The notes: generated by a model not told the origin, from the sequence alone. A DNA stretch of 56,251 nt from an uncultured Collinsella sp. (GCA_944321445.1 CALULJ010000010.1:1-56251), one strand, 5' to 3'; shown: positions 32,868 to 41,732, counted from the stretch's first letter. Program-made: numbers and translations.

Positions 32868-34790
32868 CTACATGAACTGGGAGTTATACAGTGCTGCGTA
32901 GGCGCCGTTGGCTGCGAGCAGTTCGGCATGGGTGCCCTGCTCGATAATCGTGCCCTTTTCCATCACCAAGATGAGGTTCGCGTCCACGATGGTGGACAGG
33001 CGGTGCGCGATCACGAAGCTCGTGCGCCCGTGCATGAGCGCCTCCATCGCGTGCACGATGGCGTGCTCGGTGCGCGTGTCGACGCTCGACGTGGCCTCGT
33101 CCAAGATGAGGATCTTGGGATTCGCCAGAATGGCACGCGCGATGGTGAGCAGCTGGCGCTGGCCTTGCGAGATGTTTTCGGCGTCGTTGGCCACGTGCGT
33201 GTCGTAGCCATGCGGCATCGTGCGCACAAAGAAGTCCACGTGCGCCGCGCGTGCCGCCGCCATGATCTCGCCGCGCGTGACGTCGGGGCAGCCGTAGGCG
33301 ATATTCTCGGCGATCGTCCCGTCAAAGAGCCAAGCGTCCTGCAGCACCATGCCGAAGTTCTGGCGCAGCTCGGCGCGGCTCATGGCGTGCGTGTCCACAC
33401 CATCGAGCGTGATACGGCCACCGTCGATCTCGTAAAAGCGCATGAGCAGGTTGATGAGCGTCGTCTTGCCGGCGCCCGTCGCGCCCACGATGGCGATCTT
33501 CTGGCCCGGCTCCGCCGTGAAGGATACGTCGCGCATGAGCGGCTTGGTGGGGTCGTAGCCGAAGCGAACGTGCTCGAAGGCCACGCGACCGTGCACGGGC
33601 TGCTCCACATGGAGCGCGAGCTCGGGCGCCGGATCGGGCTCGATTTCGGGCTCGTCCAAGATGTCGAACACGCGCTCCACCGACGCCAGCGCGCTTTGCA
33701 GCGTGTTCACCGTCATGGACATCTGCGTCATGGGCTCGGACGCCTGCATGATGTACTGGAAGAAGGCCTGGAACGTACCCACGGTGAGACGGCCGCCAAT
33801 GAGCATGGCGCAACCGATGATGGCGATGATCACCTGCGCGAGGCGCCCGATGAAACGAATGCCGGGAGCTGCGGCGTTGGTGAAGAAATCCGCACGGCGG
33901 CTTGCATCGGCAAGCTTGTCGGAAAGACGATGGATGTCTTCGGAGCTTGCCTTCTCGCGGTTGAACGCGCGAATGATCACGCGACCGCTGTAGGCCTCCT
34001 CCACCGCTCCGGTGAGGTGACCCACCCACATCTGGCGCTCGGCGGCGAGTGCCAGGGTCTTGCCGGCGGCAAACTTGGTGAGCGCCATGGCGATCACCGA
34101 GAACACCAGGAAGATGCAGGCGAGCAGCGGGCTGTAGACGAACATCATGATCACGGCGCCGATGACGCTGCCCACCGCGGTGAACAGGCGCAGCAGGCCG
34201 GTCTGCAGCACCTCGGACATCTTGTCGAGGTCGTTGGTGGCGCGGCTCACGATCTCGCCCGGCTTGTGCGCATCGTAAAACGCGAGCGGCAGGCGGTTGA
34301 GCTTCCGCGCGACGCGGTTGCGCAGCGCGAGGTTCAGGCGCTCGGCAAAGCCCGCCATGGTGAAGACCTGCGCGGTGTAGAACGCGAATGCCGCCGTCCA
34401 CACGCCCAGGTAGACAAGGATTTCCTTGCCGCCGCGCTCGAAGGTGACCGCAAAGGTGCGGCCTTCCGCGAACGAGGCCTGGATATCGGCCCACAGCACG
34501 TCGATGACGTGTGCGGAGAACGCAGGCGCCGCGACGCTGAAGCCGGTGTAGCACACCACCGAGACGAGCACGATGGCAAAGCGCCAGCGCTGGCCGGCCG
34601 CCTCTTTCCACAGGCGACGAATCGTCGCGACGATGTCGCGCGGGACCTCGGGTTGCTCGTCGTCACCGTCTAGGCCCAAAGCTTCGCGAGAGCGCTCCTC
34701 ACGCTGGGCTTCCAGACGGTCGTTCTCGTCGAATTCGGACATACCAGACAGGATTTCCTCCTTCGTATCGACCTGCTTAGTTGCCATCAT
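32868..34790 (-). CDS. ABC exporter half-transporter, second subunit
   Basis: 640 residues: six membrane helices and a C-terminal ATPase. Walker A GATGAGKTT, signature as ISQGQRQ, Walker B ILILDEATSSVDTRTE, switch His in AHRLSTIV. The N-terminal 50 residues are a charged cytoplasmic tail. The start overlaps the end of the upstream ABC gene by about 14 bases (GGGAGG just before ATGATG). With that partner it probably forms a heterodimer of the LmrCD/BmrCD type exporting drugs or lipids. Confidence 0.93.
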   Translation of the reverse strand: MMATKQVDTKEEILSGMSEFDENDRLEAQREERSREALGLDGDDEQPEVPRDIVATIRRLWKEAAGQRWRFAIVLVSVVCYTGFSVAAPAFSAHVIDVLWADIQASFAEGRTFAVTFERGGKEILVYLGVWTAAFAFYTAQVFTMAGFAERLNLALRNRVARKLNRLPLAFYDAHKPGEIVSRATNDLDKMSEVLQTGLLRLFTAVGSVIGAVIMMFVYSPLLACIFLVFSVIAMALTKFAAGKTLALAAERQMWVGHLTGAVEEAYSGRVIIRAFNREKASSEDIHRLSDKLADASRRADFFTNAAAPGIRFIGRLAQVIIAIIGCAMLIGGRLTVGTFQAFFQYIMQASEPMTQMSMTVNTLQSALASVERVFDILDEPEIEPDPAPELALHVEQPVHGRVAFEHVRFGYDPTKPLMRDVSFTAEPGQKIAIVGATGAGKTTLINLLMRFYEIDGGRITLDGVDTHAMSRAELRQNFGMVLQDAWLFDGTIAENIAYGCPDVTRGEIMAAARAAHVDFFVRTMPHGYDTHVANDAENISQGQRQLLTIARAILANPKILILDEATSSVDTRTEHAIVHAMEALMHGRTSFVIAHRLSTIVDANLILVMEKGTIIEQGTHAELLAANGAYAALYNSQFM

Positions 34791-36522
34791 GCTCACCTCC
34801 CTTCATCTGCGAATTGGCGATGGCTTGGTAGACCTCGCAGGTTTCCATAAGCTCGTCGTGCGTTCCCATACCCTGTACCACGCCGTCTTTGAGCACGATG
34901 ATCTGGTCGGCATGCAGGATGGTCGAGATGCGCTGGGCGATAATGAGCACCGCCGCGTTGCGCGTCTCGGGAACGAGCGCCCGGCGCAGGGCGGCGTCGG
35001 TTTTGAAGTCCAGCGCCGAGAAGCTGTCGTCGAAGATGTACAGGTCGGCGCGCTTCATGAGGGCGCGCGCGATGGACAGGCGCTGGCGCTGGCCACCGGA
35101 GAAGTTCGTGCCGCCCTGGGCGACCTTGGACTCAAGGCCGTCGGGCAAATCGAACACGAAACCGCCCTGGGCGACCTCGAGCGCATGGCACATCTGGGCC
35201 TCCGTGGCGTCGCTGTTACCAAAGCGCAGGTTGCTTGCGACGGTTCCGCTGAACAGCCAGGCCTTCTGCGGCACATAGGCGATGCGATCGCGCAGGTCAT
35301 GCTGGGTGAGGTCGCGGATATCCGTTCCGCAGAAGCGCACCGACCCGTCGATGACGTCATGGAAGCGCAGCAACAGCTTGGCGACGGTGGACTTGCCCGA
35401 ACCCGTGGAGCCTATGATGGCCGTGGTCTGCCCGCGACGGCAGGCGAAGTTGAGGTCGTGCAGCGTGTCCTCATCCGCATCGGAGAAACGGAAGGTGGCG
35501 TGGTCGAACGCCGCCACGACATCGGTATCCGATTCGCCGGCTTTTGCCAGCGCAGGCGCGCCGTCGGGATCCGCGATCTCGGGCTTGAGGTCGATAACCT
35601 CGGCCGCACGGTCCAAACAAGCCTTGGCGCGCGGCAGGGTGAGGACCACCATCTGCGCCGCCATGACATAGAACAGGATGAGCATGGCGTACTCAAGCAC
35701 CGCCGAGATGCTGGCGATTTCCATGGCATGCGCGCCCACGCGGTCACCGCCGAGCCACAGGATGATGACCTCGGTGAGATTCATGATGAAAAACGTCGCC
35801 GCGTCGACGCCCGCGAACATCATGTTCACCTTGATGGCGGAGTTGGCGTAAGTGGAGAAGACGTCGTCCAGGCGACGCTCCTCGTGGCGCTCCTTGGTGA
35901 AGGCGCGAATGACGCGGACTCCGATGATGCTTTCGCGCAGCACGACGTTCATGCGGTCGATGAGCGACTGCAGGCGCATGAAGATGGGTGCGGCATTTTT
36001 GATGGTAATCGCCGCGATGACGAGCACGATGCAGGTAACGATGGCGAGCAGCGCGCCCATCTGCCAGTCGATCAGGCATGCCATGACGATGCCGACCACG
36101 CACAAAAACGGCAAGGGAAGCACCATTTGGATGGTGGCGATGATGGACTGCTGGACGACGTTGATGTCGTTTAAGCTGCGGGTGATCATGGAACCGGTGC
36201 CGAAGCGCTCGAAATCGCTGCCGGAAAACGCCAGCGAGCTGTCGTAGATAGCGTTACGGATATCGCGCCCCACGTTAGATGAAAGTCTGGCCGACAGGTA
36301 CGCGCCGGTGAGCGCACCTCCGCTTGCGAGCATCGAGGCGCCCAGCATGAGGACACCGCCGCTCAGGATGTGATCGAGACTGCCCGAGACGATGCCCGTG
36401 TTGACCATGTTGGCGAGCATCGTAGGCACAAGCAGCGTGCCTGTGTTGTCGATGAGCAGCACCAGCAACGTGATCGCTACCAGCTTTTTGTATGGCTTGA
36501 GAAACCGTAACAGCAGCCTCAT
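34777..36522 (-). CDS. ABC exporter half-transporter, first subunit
   Basis: 581 residues: membrane domain then ATPase. Walker A GSTGSGKST, signature FSGGQRQR, and Walker B LYIFDDSFSALDFKTD, where the catalytic Glu is replaced by Asp-Ser (DDS), and the switch region reads AQRIST with Gln in place of His. This non-canonical site is what is seen in one half of heterodimeric exporters such as BmrC/TM287. Its ATG overlaps the TGA of the marR gene in ATGA (36519-36522). Confidence 0.93.
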   Translation of the reverse strand: MRLLLRFLKPYKKLVAITLLVLLIDNTGTLLVPTMLANMVNTGIVSGSLDHILSGGVLMLGASMLASGGALTGAYLSARLSSNVGRDIRNAIYDSSLAFSGSDFERFGTGSMITRSLNDINVVQQSIIATIQMVLPLPFLCVVGIVMACLIDWQMGALLAIVTCIVLVIAAITIKNAAPIFMRLQSLIDRMNVVLRESIIGVRVIRAFTKERHEERRLDDVFSTYANSAIKVNMMFAGVDAATFFIMNLTEVIILWLGGDRVGAHAMEIASISAVLEYAMLILFYVMAAQMVVLTLPRAKACLDRAAEVIDLKPEIADPDGAPALAKAGESDTDVVAAFDHATFRFSDADEDTLHDLNFACRRGQTTAIIGSTGSGKSTVAKLLLRFHDVIDGSVRFCGTDIRDLTQHDLRDRIAYVPQKAWLFSGTVASNLRFGNSDATEAQMCHALEVAQGGFVFDLPDGLESKVAQGGTNFSGGQRQRLSIARALMKRADLYIFDDSFSALDFKTDAALRRALVPETRNAAVLIIAQRISTILHADQIIVLKDGVVQGMGTHDELMETCEVYQAIANSQMKGGEHDGN

Positions 36523-37070
36523 GCCCGTGTTCCCTCCTGTGCTGCGTCGTCGTGTGCTGCGGCCTTGTCCCCGTCGTCCAATTCGCTTTCGATGCGGCCA
36601 ACCTCTTCGGTGAGCGCCTGCGTATAGGCGCGCGCCAGATCGAGCAGGGCCTTGCGATCCTGTGGGGACAGCGTGCAGAACGCACGCCGCTCAGCTTCCT
36701 GGCCGGGTCTGATGTAGCGCTCCGTGAACGCACGACCTTCCGGCGTGAGGATCGCGACCTTGTTTTTTCGGCTGCCCTCGACGTACTCCAAGGTGATAAG
36801 ACCCTTGGCTTCGAGCGTCTTGATGGCGGAGTTGATGGTCTGTTTGCTGTAGGACCACAGCTCGGTGAGCTCGCGCAGGGCAAGTTCGCCTCCCCTGCGG
36901 TCGATGTCGTAGACCATCCAGTACGCGCAAGTGGAAAGGCCGCAACGGCGCGCGAGACCGTAATAGACCCGGTCCGCCTCCTTGTAGAGATAGTCCAAGG
37001 CCCGTGGATCTTCTGGCGCGGCCGCCTGCGCAGCCCCTTCTTGCTCTGGACGCGGCTCAGTTGCTTCCAT
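36519..37070 (-). CDS. MarR family transcriptional regulator
   Basis: 183 residues. Winged helix with LRELTELWSYSKQTINSAIKTLEAKGLITLEY and wing GSRKNKVAILTPEG. MarR proteins repress efflux genes and let go when a small molecule binds. It is the first gene of the operon, overlapping the first exporter gene by four bases, and its promoter carries a palindrome on the -10 box. A Glu/Pro/Ala-rich N-terminal tail of 22 residues is extra to the family. GGAG lies nine bases before the ATG. Confidence 0.92.
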   Translation of the reverse strand: MEATEPRPEQEGAAQAAAPEDPRALDYLYKEADRVYYGLARRCGLSTCAYWMVYDIDRRGGELALRELTELWSYSKQTINSAIKTLEAKGLITLEYVEGSRKNKVAILTPEGRAFTERYIRPGQEAERRAFCTLSPQDRKALLDLARAYTQALTEEVGRIESELDDGDKAAAHDDAAQEGTRA

Positions 37071-37090
37071 AGCGCTCCAAACGTCTGGTT

Positions 37091-37138
37091 TCGGACTATT
37101 CGGCGAGTCATGTTAGTCCGATTTCGGATAAACGTCAA
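37091..37138 (-). promoter_or_regulatory. marR operon promoter with overlapping operator
   Basis: On the minus strand TTGACG (37133-37138) and TAACAT (37110-37115) are 17 bases apart. TCGGACTA (37091-37098) and TAGTCCGA (37114-37121) form an inverted repeat that overlaps the -10 box and the likely start site. Binding of MarR there would block the polymerase. Confidence 0.65.
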
Positions 37139-37154
37139 CGAGGAGCAGGCATTC

Positions 37155-37348
37155 TAGACAAATATGGTCGATATGCATTTTTGGCTGCATATTAAGCATG
37201 CCCGTCAGACTGTCGAATCGTCCAACACGCCCGAAAAGATATCCCTGAAAGCCACTGCGGTGTCCATCCGCGACATTTTGGCGGTCACCGGCGTGTGCCC
37301 GAGCGCCGAAATCCGCTTCCGAAAATGCATATCGACCCAAATTGTCTA
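37155..37348. repeat. Inverted-arm intergenic element D (194 bp)
   Basis: Arms 37155-37184 and 37319-37348 are inverted, matching at 26-27 of 30 positions (core GGTCGATATGCATTTT). Both ends finish in TAGACA, so the element is bounded by TA, and GCATTCT lies just outside on both sides (37150 and 37356). It fills the spacer between the marR promoter and the terminator of the next gene; no coding frame is credible within it. Confidence 0.75.
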
Positions 37349-37377
37349 CTCCGCGCATTCTGTCGAAAAACATGCGC

Positions 37378-37414
37378 GAAAAAACACCCGCCGACGCGCG
37401 TGCATCGGCGGGTG
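37378..37414 (-). terminator. Terminator of the 100-residue gene
   Basis: CACCCGCCGA (37385-37394) pairs perfectly with TCGGCGGGTG (37405-37414); the plus-strand A run at 37379-37384 gives six T on the minus strand. Confidence 0.88.
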
Positions 37415-37447
37415 CCGGGGGAAAGGCGAAATCGCTTCGAGGAGCTA

Positions 37448-37750
37448 CTACTCCCAGCCCTCCTGGATCGACTCGAAGAACGTTGCGGAATCACAGAGGT
37501 CGTGCAGGCTCTTGCCGTCACGCCACGGGAGCTCAGCAAGCTCGGACAACGTGGTCACGAGCTCGGAGCAGTCGGTGAAACGACCCTTGTCGTTCAGCTG
37601 GGAACAATCCTGGACGCGCCAATACCCGTCGGTGTGCGTGATGTAATACTGGTCGCCTTCGACGTCCATGAACACGCGGGTCTTGGAGCGCAGGTAGTTG
37701 AGGAGCTCCTCGAAGTTCAAGGATATCGTCTCGTCAGCCTTCAGTCCCAT
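37448..37750 (-). CDS. Conserved-looking small protein of unknown function
   Basis: 100 residues, soluble, acidic (MGLKADETISLNFEELLNYLRSK at the start, then DGYWRVQDCSQLNDKGRFTDCSEL). No signal peptide, membrane segment or known motif. Two cysteines lie about 20 residues apart in QDC and TDC. AGGAGG five bases before the ATG and a strong terminator after the stop argue that it is a true gene. Neighbours give no hint: it sits between a MarR-ABC operon and an XRE-membrane protein on the same strand. Confidence 0.75.
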   Translation of the reverse strand: MGLKADETISLNFEELLNYLRSKTRVFMDVEGDQYYITHTDGYWRVQDCSQLNDKGRFTDCSELVTTLSELAELPWRDGKSLHDLCDSATFFESIQEGWE

Positions 37751-37961
37751 GATGGCCTCCTAGCTGTCAGGCGCCTCGTGGCGCGGTTGCCAATCTTGAT
37801 ACAACCAGTAAACCCGTACGGAGACATATCTATACGCAGAAATTGGTAGGCGGTGGATAACTTTGGAGCAGCGGCCGATTTGCTCACTTTGGCGGCGTGC
37901 AGTGACCGTTGGCGTTGTCCGCAGCGACACAAATTGACCCGCCCCCATCTTGTCCATCTTG

Positions 37962-38996
37962 TTACTCTTGCTTGCCGAAAGCCTTCATAAGTATGGTCAC
38001 AATGCCGCAGATCATGCCACCGATGGGCCAGGCGGCCCAAAACCATGCAGACGAGGTGCCGAGCGGCTCGAAGGCGTCGGGGTCGGGGGAAGACAGCACC
38101 GGTGCGAACAGCAGCACAAAGGCGATGATGGTGGCCACGATCATGATGGCACCGCACACCGCCCCGATCTTCTGGTCGGCACGCCTGCTCGCCAGCAAAG
38201 CCTCGCGGCGCTCGTCGTCCAGCGGCGCACTGACGATGTCCTCGACCTCGAGCTCCTCTGCGACCGAGCGGTTGTATTCCGCCACGTTCACGCGGCCGAG
38301 CAGCATGCCGTAGTGGATGATGTTCCACACGCCCAGCGCGATGAAGAACAGCAGGAAGAACAGGGCAACGTTTTCGGTGGCCATCTCCTCGAGCATGACC
38401 AGGCAGCCGATGCCCACAAAAATGAGGGCGATGCCCATGATGAGACCGACCGTAAACGATTTGCGTGCGCCCAGGCGATCATCCTCGGTGTAGAAGTCCT
38501 CGACGAAGGGGTGCGCCTTGATGAACGCGGAATGATCCATGCCGGCGGGGACAAGGAACGCAAGGCCGACGAGGATACCTGCAAGGACAATGATGACGAA
38601 GAGGCCGTCGCGCGCTCCCACCGAAGCCAAGTCGACCGCACCTTCAAAGAACAGCCCGATGGCGATGCCGACCAGGATGGTCGCAACGCCCGTGGGGACC
38701 TTCCAGGCCATCATACGCTGATGCTCGTCGTAGCCGCAGATGTCGGTCGGCGGACCGGCGGGGACGGACGCCGCCTTGGGCTCGGGCGCACGGCCGGTCA
38801 GGTCGCCCTGTACGAGATCGTCGAGCGTACATTCGAAGATCTGGCAGAGCTTGAGGAGCTTGTCCATCTCGGGATAGCTCTTTTCTGCCTCCCATTTGGT
38901 TACCGATTGACGGGATACGCCGAGCAGCATGGCGAGCTGCTCTTGGGTCATGTTGCGCGTGGCACGCAGGTGCTGGAGGTTGTCGCGAAAGCTCAT
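37962..38996 (-). CDS. XRE-type regulator fused to a membrane domain
   Basis: 344 residues. Residues 1-60 are a helix-turn-helix of the Cro/C1 type (MTQEQLAMLLGVSRQSVTKWEAEKSYPEMDKLLKL). After a Pro-rich linker come about seven hydrophobic segments from residue 98 (VATILVGIAIGLFF, LFVIIVLAGILVGL, and others) with a cytoplasmic charged loop at 248-282. This layout, an XRE domain tethered to the membrane, is common in Coriobacteriia and Firmicutes but its role is little known. AAAGG upstream supports 38996 as the start. Confidence 0.88.
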   Translation of the reverse strand: MSFRDNLQHLRATRNMTQEQLAMLLGVSRQSVTKWEAEKSYPEMDKLLKLCQIFECTLDDLVQGDLTGRAPEPKAASVPAGPPTDICGYDEHQRMMAWKVPTGVATILVGIAIGLFFEGAVDLASVGARDGLFVIIVLAGILVGLAFLVPAGMDHSAFIKAHPFVEDFYTEDDRLGARKSFTVGLIMGIALIFVGIGCLVMLEEMATENVALFFLLFFIALGVWNIIHYGMLLGRVNVAEYNRSVAEELEVEDIVSAPLDDERREALLASRRADQKIGAVCGAIMIVATIIAFVLLFAPVLSSPDPDAFEPLGTSSAWFWAAWPIGGMICGIVTILMKAFGKQE

Positions 38997-39103
38997 GGTC
39001 GGCCTTTCGATTGGGGCTGCAATGCTTGCCGGCATCTCCAGTATGCAGGCGCCGCGAAGCCCATTCTACCAACCGCGGGGCTGCATTTTGGGACGAAACG
39101 CAG

Positions 39104-39129
39104 GCAACCGCCAGGCGCCTGGCGGTTGC
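39104..39129. terminator. Perfect palindrome downstream of yeiH
   Basis: Twenty-six bases identical to their own reverse complement (half-site GCAACCGCCAGGC). It lies between the yeiH stop and the XRE gene start, 54 bases past the stop. TTTT follows on the plus strand only, so its terminator role for yeiH is uncertain. Confidence 0.55.
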
Positions 39130-39182
39130 TTTTCGCTGGTAGATAGTGTTGTTTTCCTCAATAAGCTCGGATTCGGCTTTGG

Positions 39183-40235
39183 TTACCAGATTCCGAGCAC
39201 GTGCTGCATGCCCAGGGACACCGCCGCGATGGCGATCCAGCAGACGAGGCCCATGAGAATCGGCTTGCCGCCCGTGCGGACAAGCTTGACGATGTTGGTG
39301 TTGAAGCCGATGGCGGCCATGGCCATGATGATGAAGAACTTGGAGAGCTCCTTGATGGGGGCGGTCACCGCCGCCGGTAGGGCGAATACGGTGGTGATGA
39401 CGCTCGCCAGCACGAAGAAGACGATGAAGAACGGGAAGATCTTCTTGAGGTCGAAGGTGCCGGCCGCCTCGCCGGAGCCCTCCCCCGTCGCTGCGGCGCA
39501 CTTGGCCTGGCGCACCTGCCAGAATGCGAGTGCGAGCGTGATGGGAATGATGGCGAGTGTTCGGGTGAGCTTGACGATGGTCGCCGCATCAAGGGTGTTG
39601 GCGCCGGCGTGCATGCCGTCCCACGCCGCAGCTGCGGCCGTGACCGATGAGGTGTCGTTCACCGCGGTGCCCGCAAACAGGCCGAAGCCCTCGTTGGAAA
39701 GGCCGAGCATGCCGCCGAGCGTGGGGAAAATGAGCGCCGCGATGACGTTGAACAGGAAGATGACGCTGATGGCCTGGGCGATTTCCTCGTCGTCGGCATC
39801 GATGACCGGCGCGGTGGCCGCGATGGCCGAGCCGCCGCAGATGGAGGAGCCCACGCCGATGAGCGTGGAGATCTTGCCCGGAATGTTCAGCGCTCGGCAC
39901 AGAATGAACGAAACGACGAGCGACGTAGTGATGGTTGAGATGATTATGGGCAGCGACATCGTGCCCACCTGGGCGATCTGTGCGAGGTTGAGGCCGAAGC
40001 CAAGCAGGATCACCGCGTACTGCAGGACCTTCTTCGAGGTGAATTTGATGCCCTTCTGCAGGGGCGCTCCGGCGGATTCGGGCACCACGAGCGCGAGCAC
40101 CATACCAATGAGAATCGCAAACACCGGGCCGCCGATCACCTCGAACTGCTTGCCGAGCAACCACGCCGGCACCGCGATGACCAGCGCGAACAGCACGCCT
40201 TTCCACATTGAGCCGAAGTTTTTGACCAATTCCAT
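39183..40235 (-). CDS. yeiH: YeiH family putative sulfate/sulfonate exporter (UPF0324)
   Basis: 350 residues with about ten membrane helices. Seen: [50 protein letters not shown] and [16 protein letters not shown], the family's landmark stretches. Members are predicted sulfate or sulfite-related exporters. The divergent LysR gene 143 bases away is the usual partner (as with YeiE and YeiH of enteric bacteria), so the two probably form a regulated pair. Start 40235. Confidence 0.92.
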   Translation of the reverse strand: MELVKNFGSMWKGVLFALVIAVPAWLLGKQFEVIGGPVFAILIGMVLALVVPESAGAPLQKGIKFTSKKVLQYAVILLGFGLNLAQIAQVGTMSLPIIISTITTSLVVSFILCRALNIPGKISTLIGVGSSICGGSAIAATAPVIDADDEEIAQAISVIFLFNVIAALIFPTLGGMLGLSNEGFGLFAGTAVNDTSSVTAAAAAWDGMHAGANTLDAATIVKLTRTLAIIPITLALAFWQVRQAKCAAATGEGSGEAAGTFDLKKIFPFFIVFFVLASVITTVFALPAAVTAPIKELSKFFIIMAMAAIGFNTNIVKLVRTGGKPILMGLVCWIAIAAVSLGMQHVLGIW

Positions 40236-40312
40236 ACCGCGTATCCTTCCGCTGGCGATTTATCTGCTGCTCACATGCTATACGCTGTAGTTATAATGAT
40301 TCCCAGCCGTTT

Positions 40313-40330
40313 ACTTATGGATTGATAAGT
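40313..40330. promoter_or_regulatory. LysR-type box between yeiH and lysR
   Basis: ACTTAT (40313-40318) and ATAAGT (40325-40330) form an interrupted palindrome with the T-N11-A pattern of LysR sites, in the 143-base gap of two divergent genes. Confidence 0.55.
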
Positions 40331-40378
40331 ATTCGTGATGTGAAATGACCTCTGTCCTTATTTCACGGGGAGGGCAGG

Positions 40379-41290
40379 ATGCTGGATTATCGGGCACAAA
40401 CGTTTTTGGCGGTGTATAGGCTGCGCAGCTTCACGCGGGCAGCGGAGGCGCTGCACATCACCCAACCGGCGGTTTCGCAGCATATTCGGCAGTTGGAGCA
40501 GAACTATAGGTGCGCTTTGTTTGCCAAGGTCGGACGCGGAATTGAGCCCACGGCTGCCGGAGAGTTGATCTACCGTGCGCTCGATGTGGCAGAAAACGAC
40601 GATACGCGGCTGCGAGCGGAACTCGACGCGCTTGCGGTTGCCGACAGTGCGCGCCCGCCCCTGCGCTTCGGCTGCACGCGCACCGTTGCCGACTTCGCTG
40701 CGCCGCGCATCTTGGCTGAGCACCTGAGGCGTCATCCCGACGAACGCACCTGCATGCGCACGGGTAACACAGCGGAGCTCGTTGCGCTCATCGATCGGGG
40801 TGATATCGATTTTGCCCTGGTGGAAGGCTCATTTGACCGGGGCGTATTCGACAGCGCAGTCTTTTCGCACGAACCCTACGTTGCCGTGGCGGCAGCCGAT
40901 GCGACGCCTTCCGGACGCCCCGCGTCCATCCGTGATCTGCTTGGATGGCATCTTGTTCTTCGCGAGCCGGGATCCGGAACCCGCGAGATTCTCGAAAAGC
41001 ATCTGGCTGCACGCGACCTGGGAGTTGACGACTTTGCCGGGACGCTTGAACTCGCGAGCATCCCAGCCATCAAGGCTTGTGTCACTGCAGGAGCAGGTAT
41101 CAGCTTCCTCTATCGTGTCGCCGTCGAGCGGGAACTCGCTGCAGAAGAGCTCGTCGATATCACGCCTACTGACTTTGCAATCGAGCACGACTTCGCCCTC
41201 ATCTGGCAGCGCGGCAGCCGCTACGCCGAGCGCTATCGCGCGCTTGCCCGGGCGTGGCAGGCATACCGCGCAGTCCCCGAGGCGTCATAG
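40379..41290 (+). CDS. LysR family transcriptional regulator
   Basis: 303 residues. Winged helix at the N-terminus (FLAVYRLRSFTRAAEALHITQPAVSQHIRQLE), then the two-lobed effector domain (LRFGCTRTVADFAAP, LVLREPGSGTREILE). The latter stretch with EPGSGTRE is typical of the CysB/YeiE-like group. It probably activates divergent yeiH when a sulfur or one-carbon effector binds; the effector is unknown. Confidence 0.92.
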   Translation: MLDYRAQTFLAVYRLRSFTRAAEALHITQPAVSQHIRQLEQNYRCALFAKVGRGIEPTAAGELIYRALDVAENDDTRLRAELDALAVADSARPPLRFGCTRTVADFAAPRILAEHLRRHPDERTCMRTGNTAELVALIDRGDIDFALVEGSFDRGVFDSAVFSHEPYVAVAAADATPSGRPASIRDLLGWHLVLREPGSGTREILEKHLAARDLGVDDFAGTLELASIPAIKACVTAGAGISFLYRVAVERELAAEELVDITPTDFAIEHDFALIWQRGSRYAERYRALARAWQAYRAVPEAS

Positions 41291-41344
41291 CCAATCGGAG
41301 CGCCCCGCGCGCACCAAATGGACGATGTATAGCGAAATCTCAAA

Positions 41345-41475
41345 GTTCGGGACGAAATTCCGGTCACTTCCGCCCATAGGCTGAATACCCGCCGTGAAAG
41401 CCCCAGTTGAATCCTGCGGCGTTGTCGACAGGTATTTCCCGTACGGGGAAAGGAGACCGAAATTTCGTCCCGAAC
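41345..41475. repeat. Inverted-arm intergenic element E (131 bp)
   Basis: Arms 41345-41365 and 41455-41475 are inverted with one mismatch in 21 (core TTCGGGACGAAATT). Each arm contains the near palindrome CGAAATTTCG. The element lies 55 bases past the lysR stop. The rest of the 472-base spacer 41291-41762 holds three hairpins of the arabinose operon end. Confidence 0.7.
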
Positions 41476-41589
41476 GGATTCGGTGAACTGGAGCGGCTCA
41501 CTCTGGGCGGTTTTTCATACATCCTGCTCAACATAATCCCAGTTGATGAGGAAGGTTTATACACTAGCCGATTATCTACCTTTGTAGCG

Positions 41590-41618
41590 AAAAAAGAACC
41601 CCGCACGAGGCGCGGTTC
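41590..41618 (-). terminator. Terminator of the arabinose operon
   Basis: On the minus strand GAACC, GCGC, CTCGT, GCGG, GGTTC is followed by six T (A run 41590-41595 on the plus strand). It lies 145 bases past the araD stop. Confidence 0.75.
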
Positions 41619-41683
41619 AGAGAGCGCATGAGAAACGCTACGGCCTAAAAGTTTAGAGACGTGCCACGAATTTGCACACAGAC

Positions 41684-41718
41684 ACGCCCCGCCTCGCAAT
41701 ACAAGCGAGACGGGGCGT
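41684..41718 (-). terminator. Hairpin downstream of araD
   Basis: Fourteen-base arms with one mismatch (ACGCCCCG...CTCGC, 41684-41697; 41705-41718) and a seven-base loop; no T tract on the minus strand. Possibly a 3'-end stabiliser. Confidence 0.55.
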
Positions 41719-41732
41719 CAAAAGCTATCGAT

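Noticed and set aside
41407-41631. Possible 74-codon gene between lysR and araD
   Set aside because: It runs through an arm of element E and the operon terminator, has no ribosome site and no plausible protein features.
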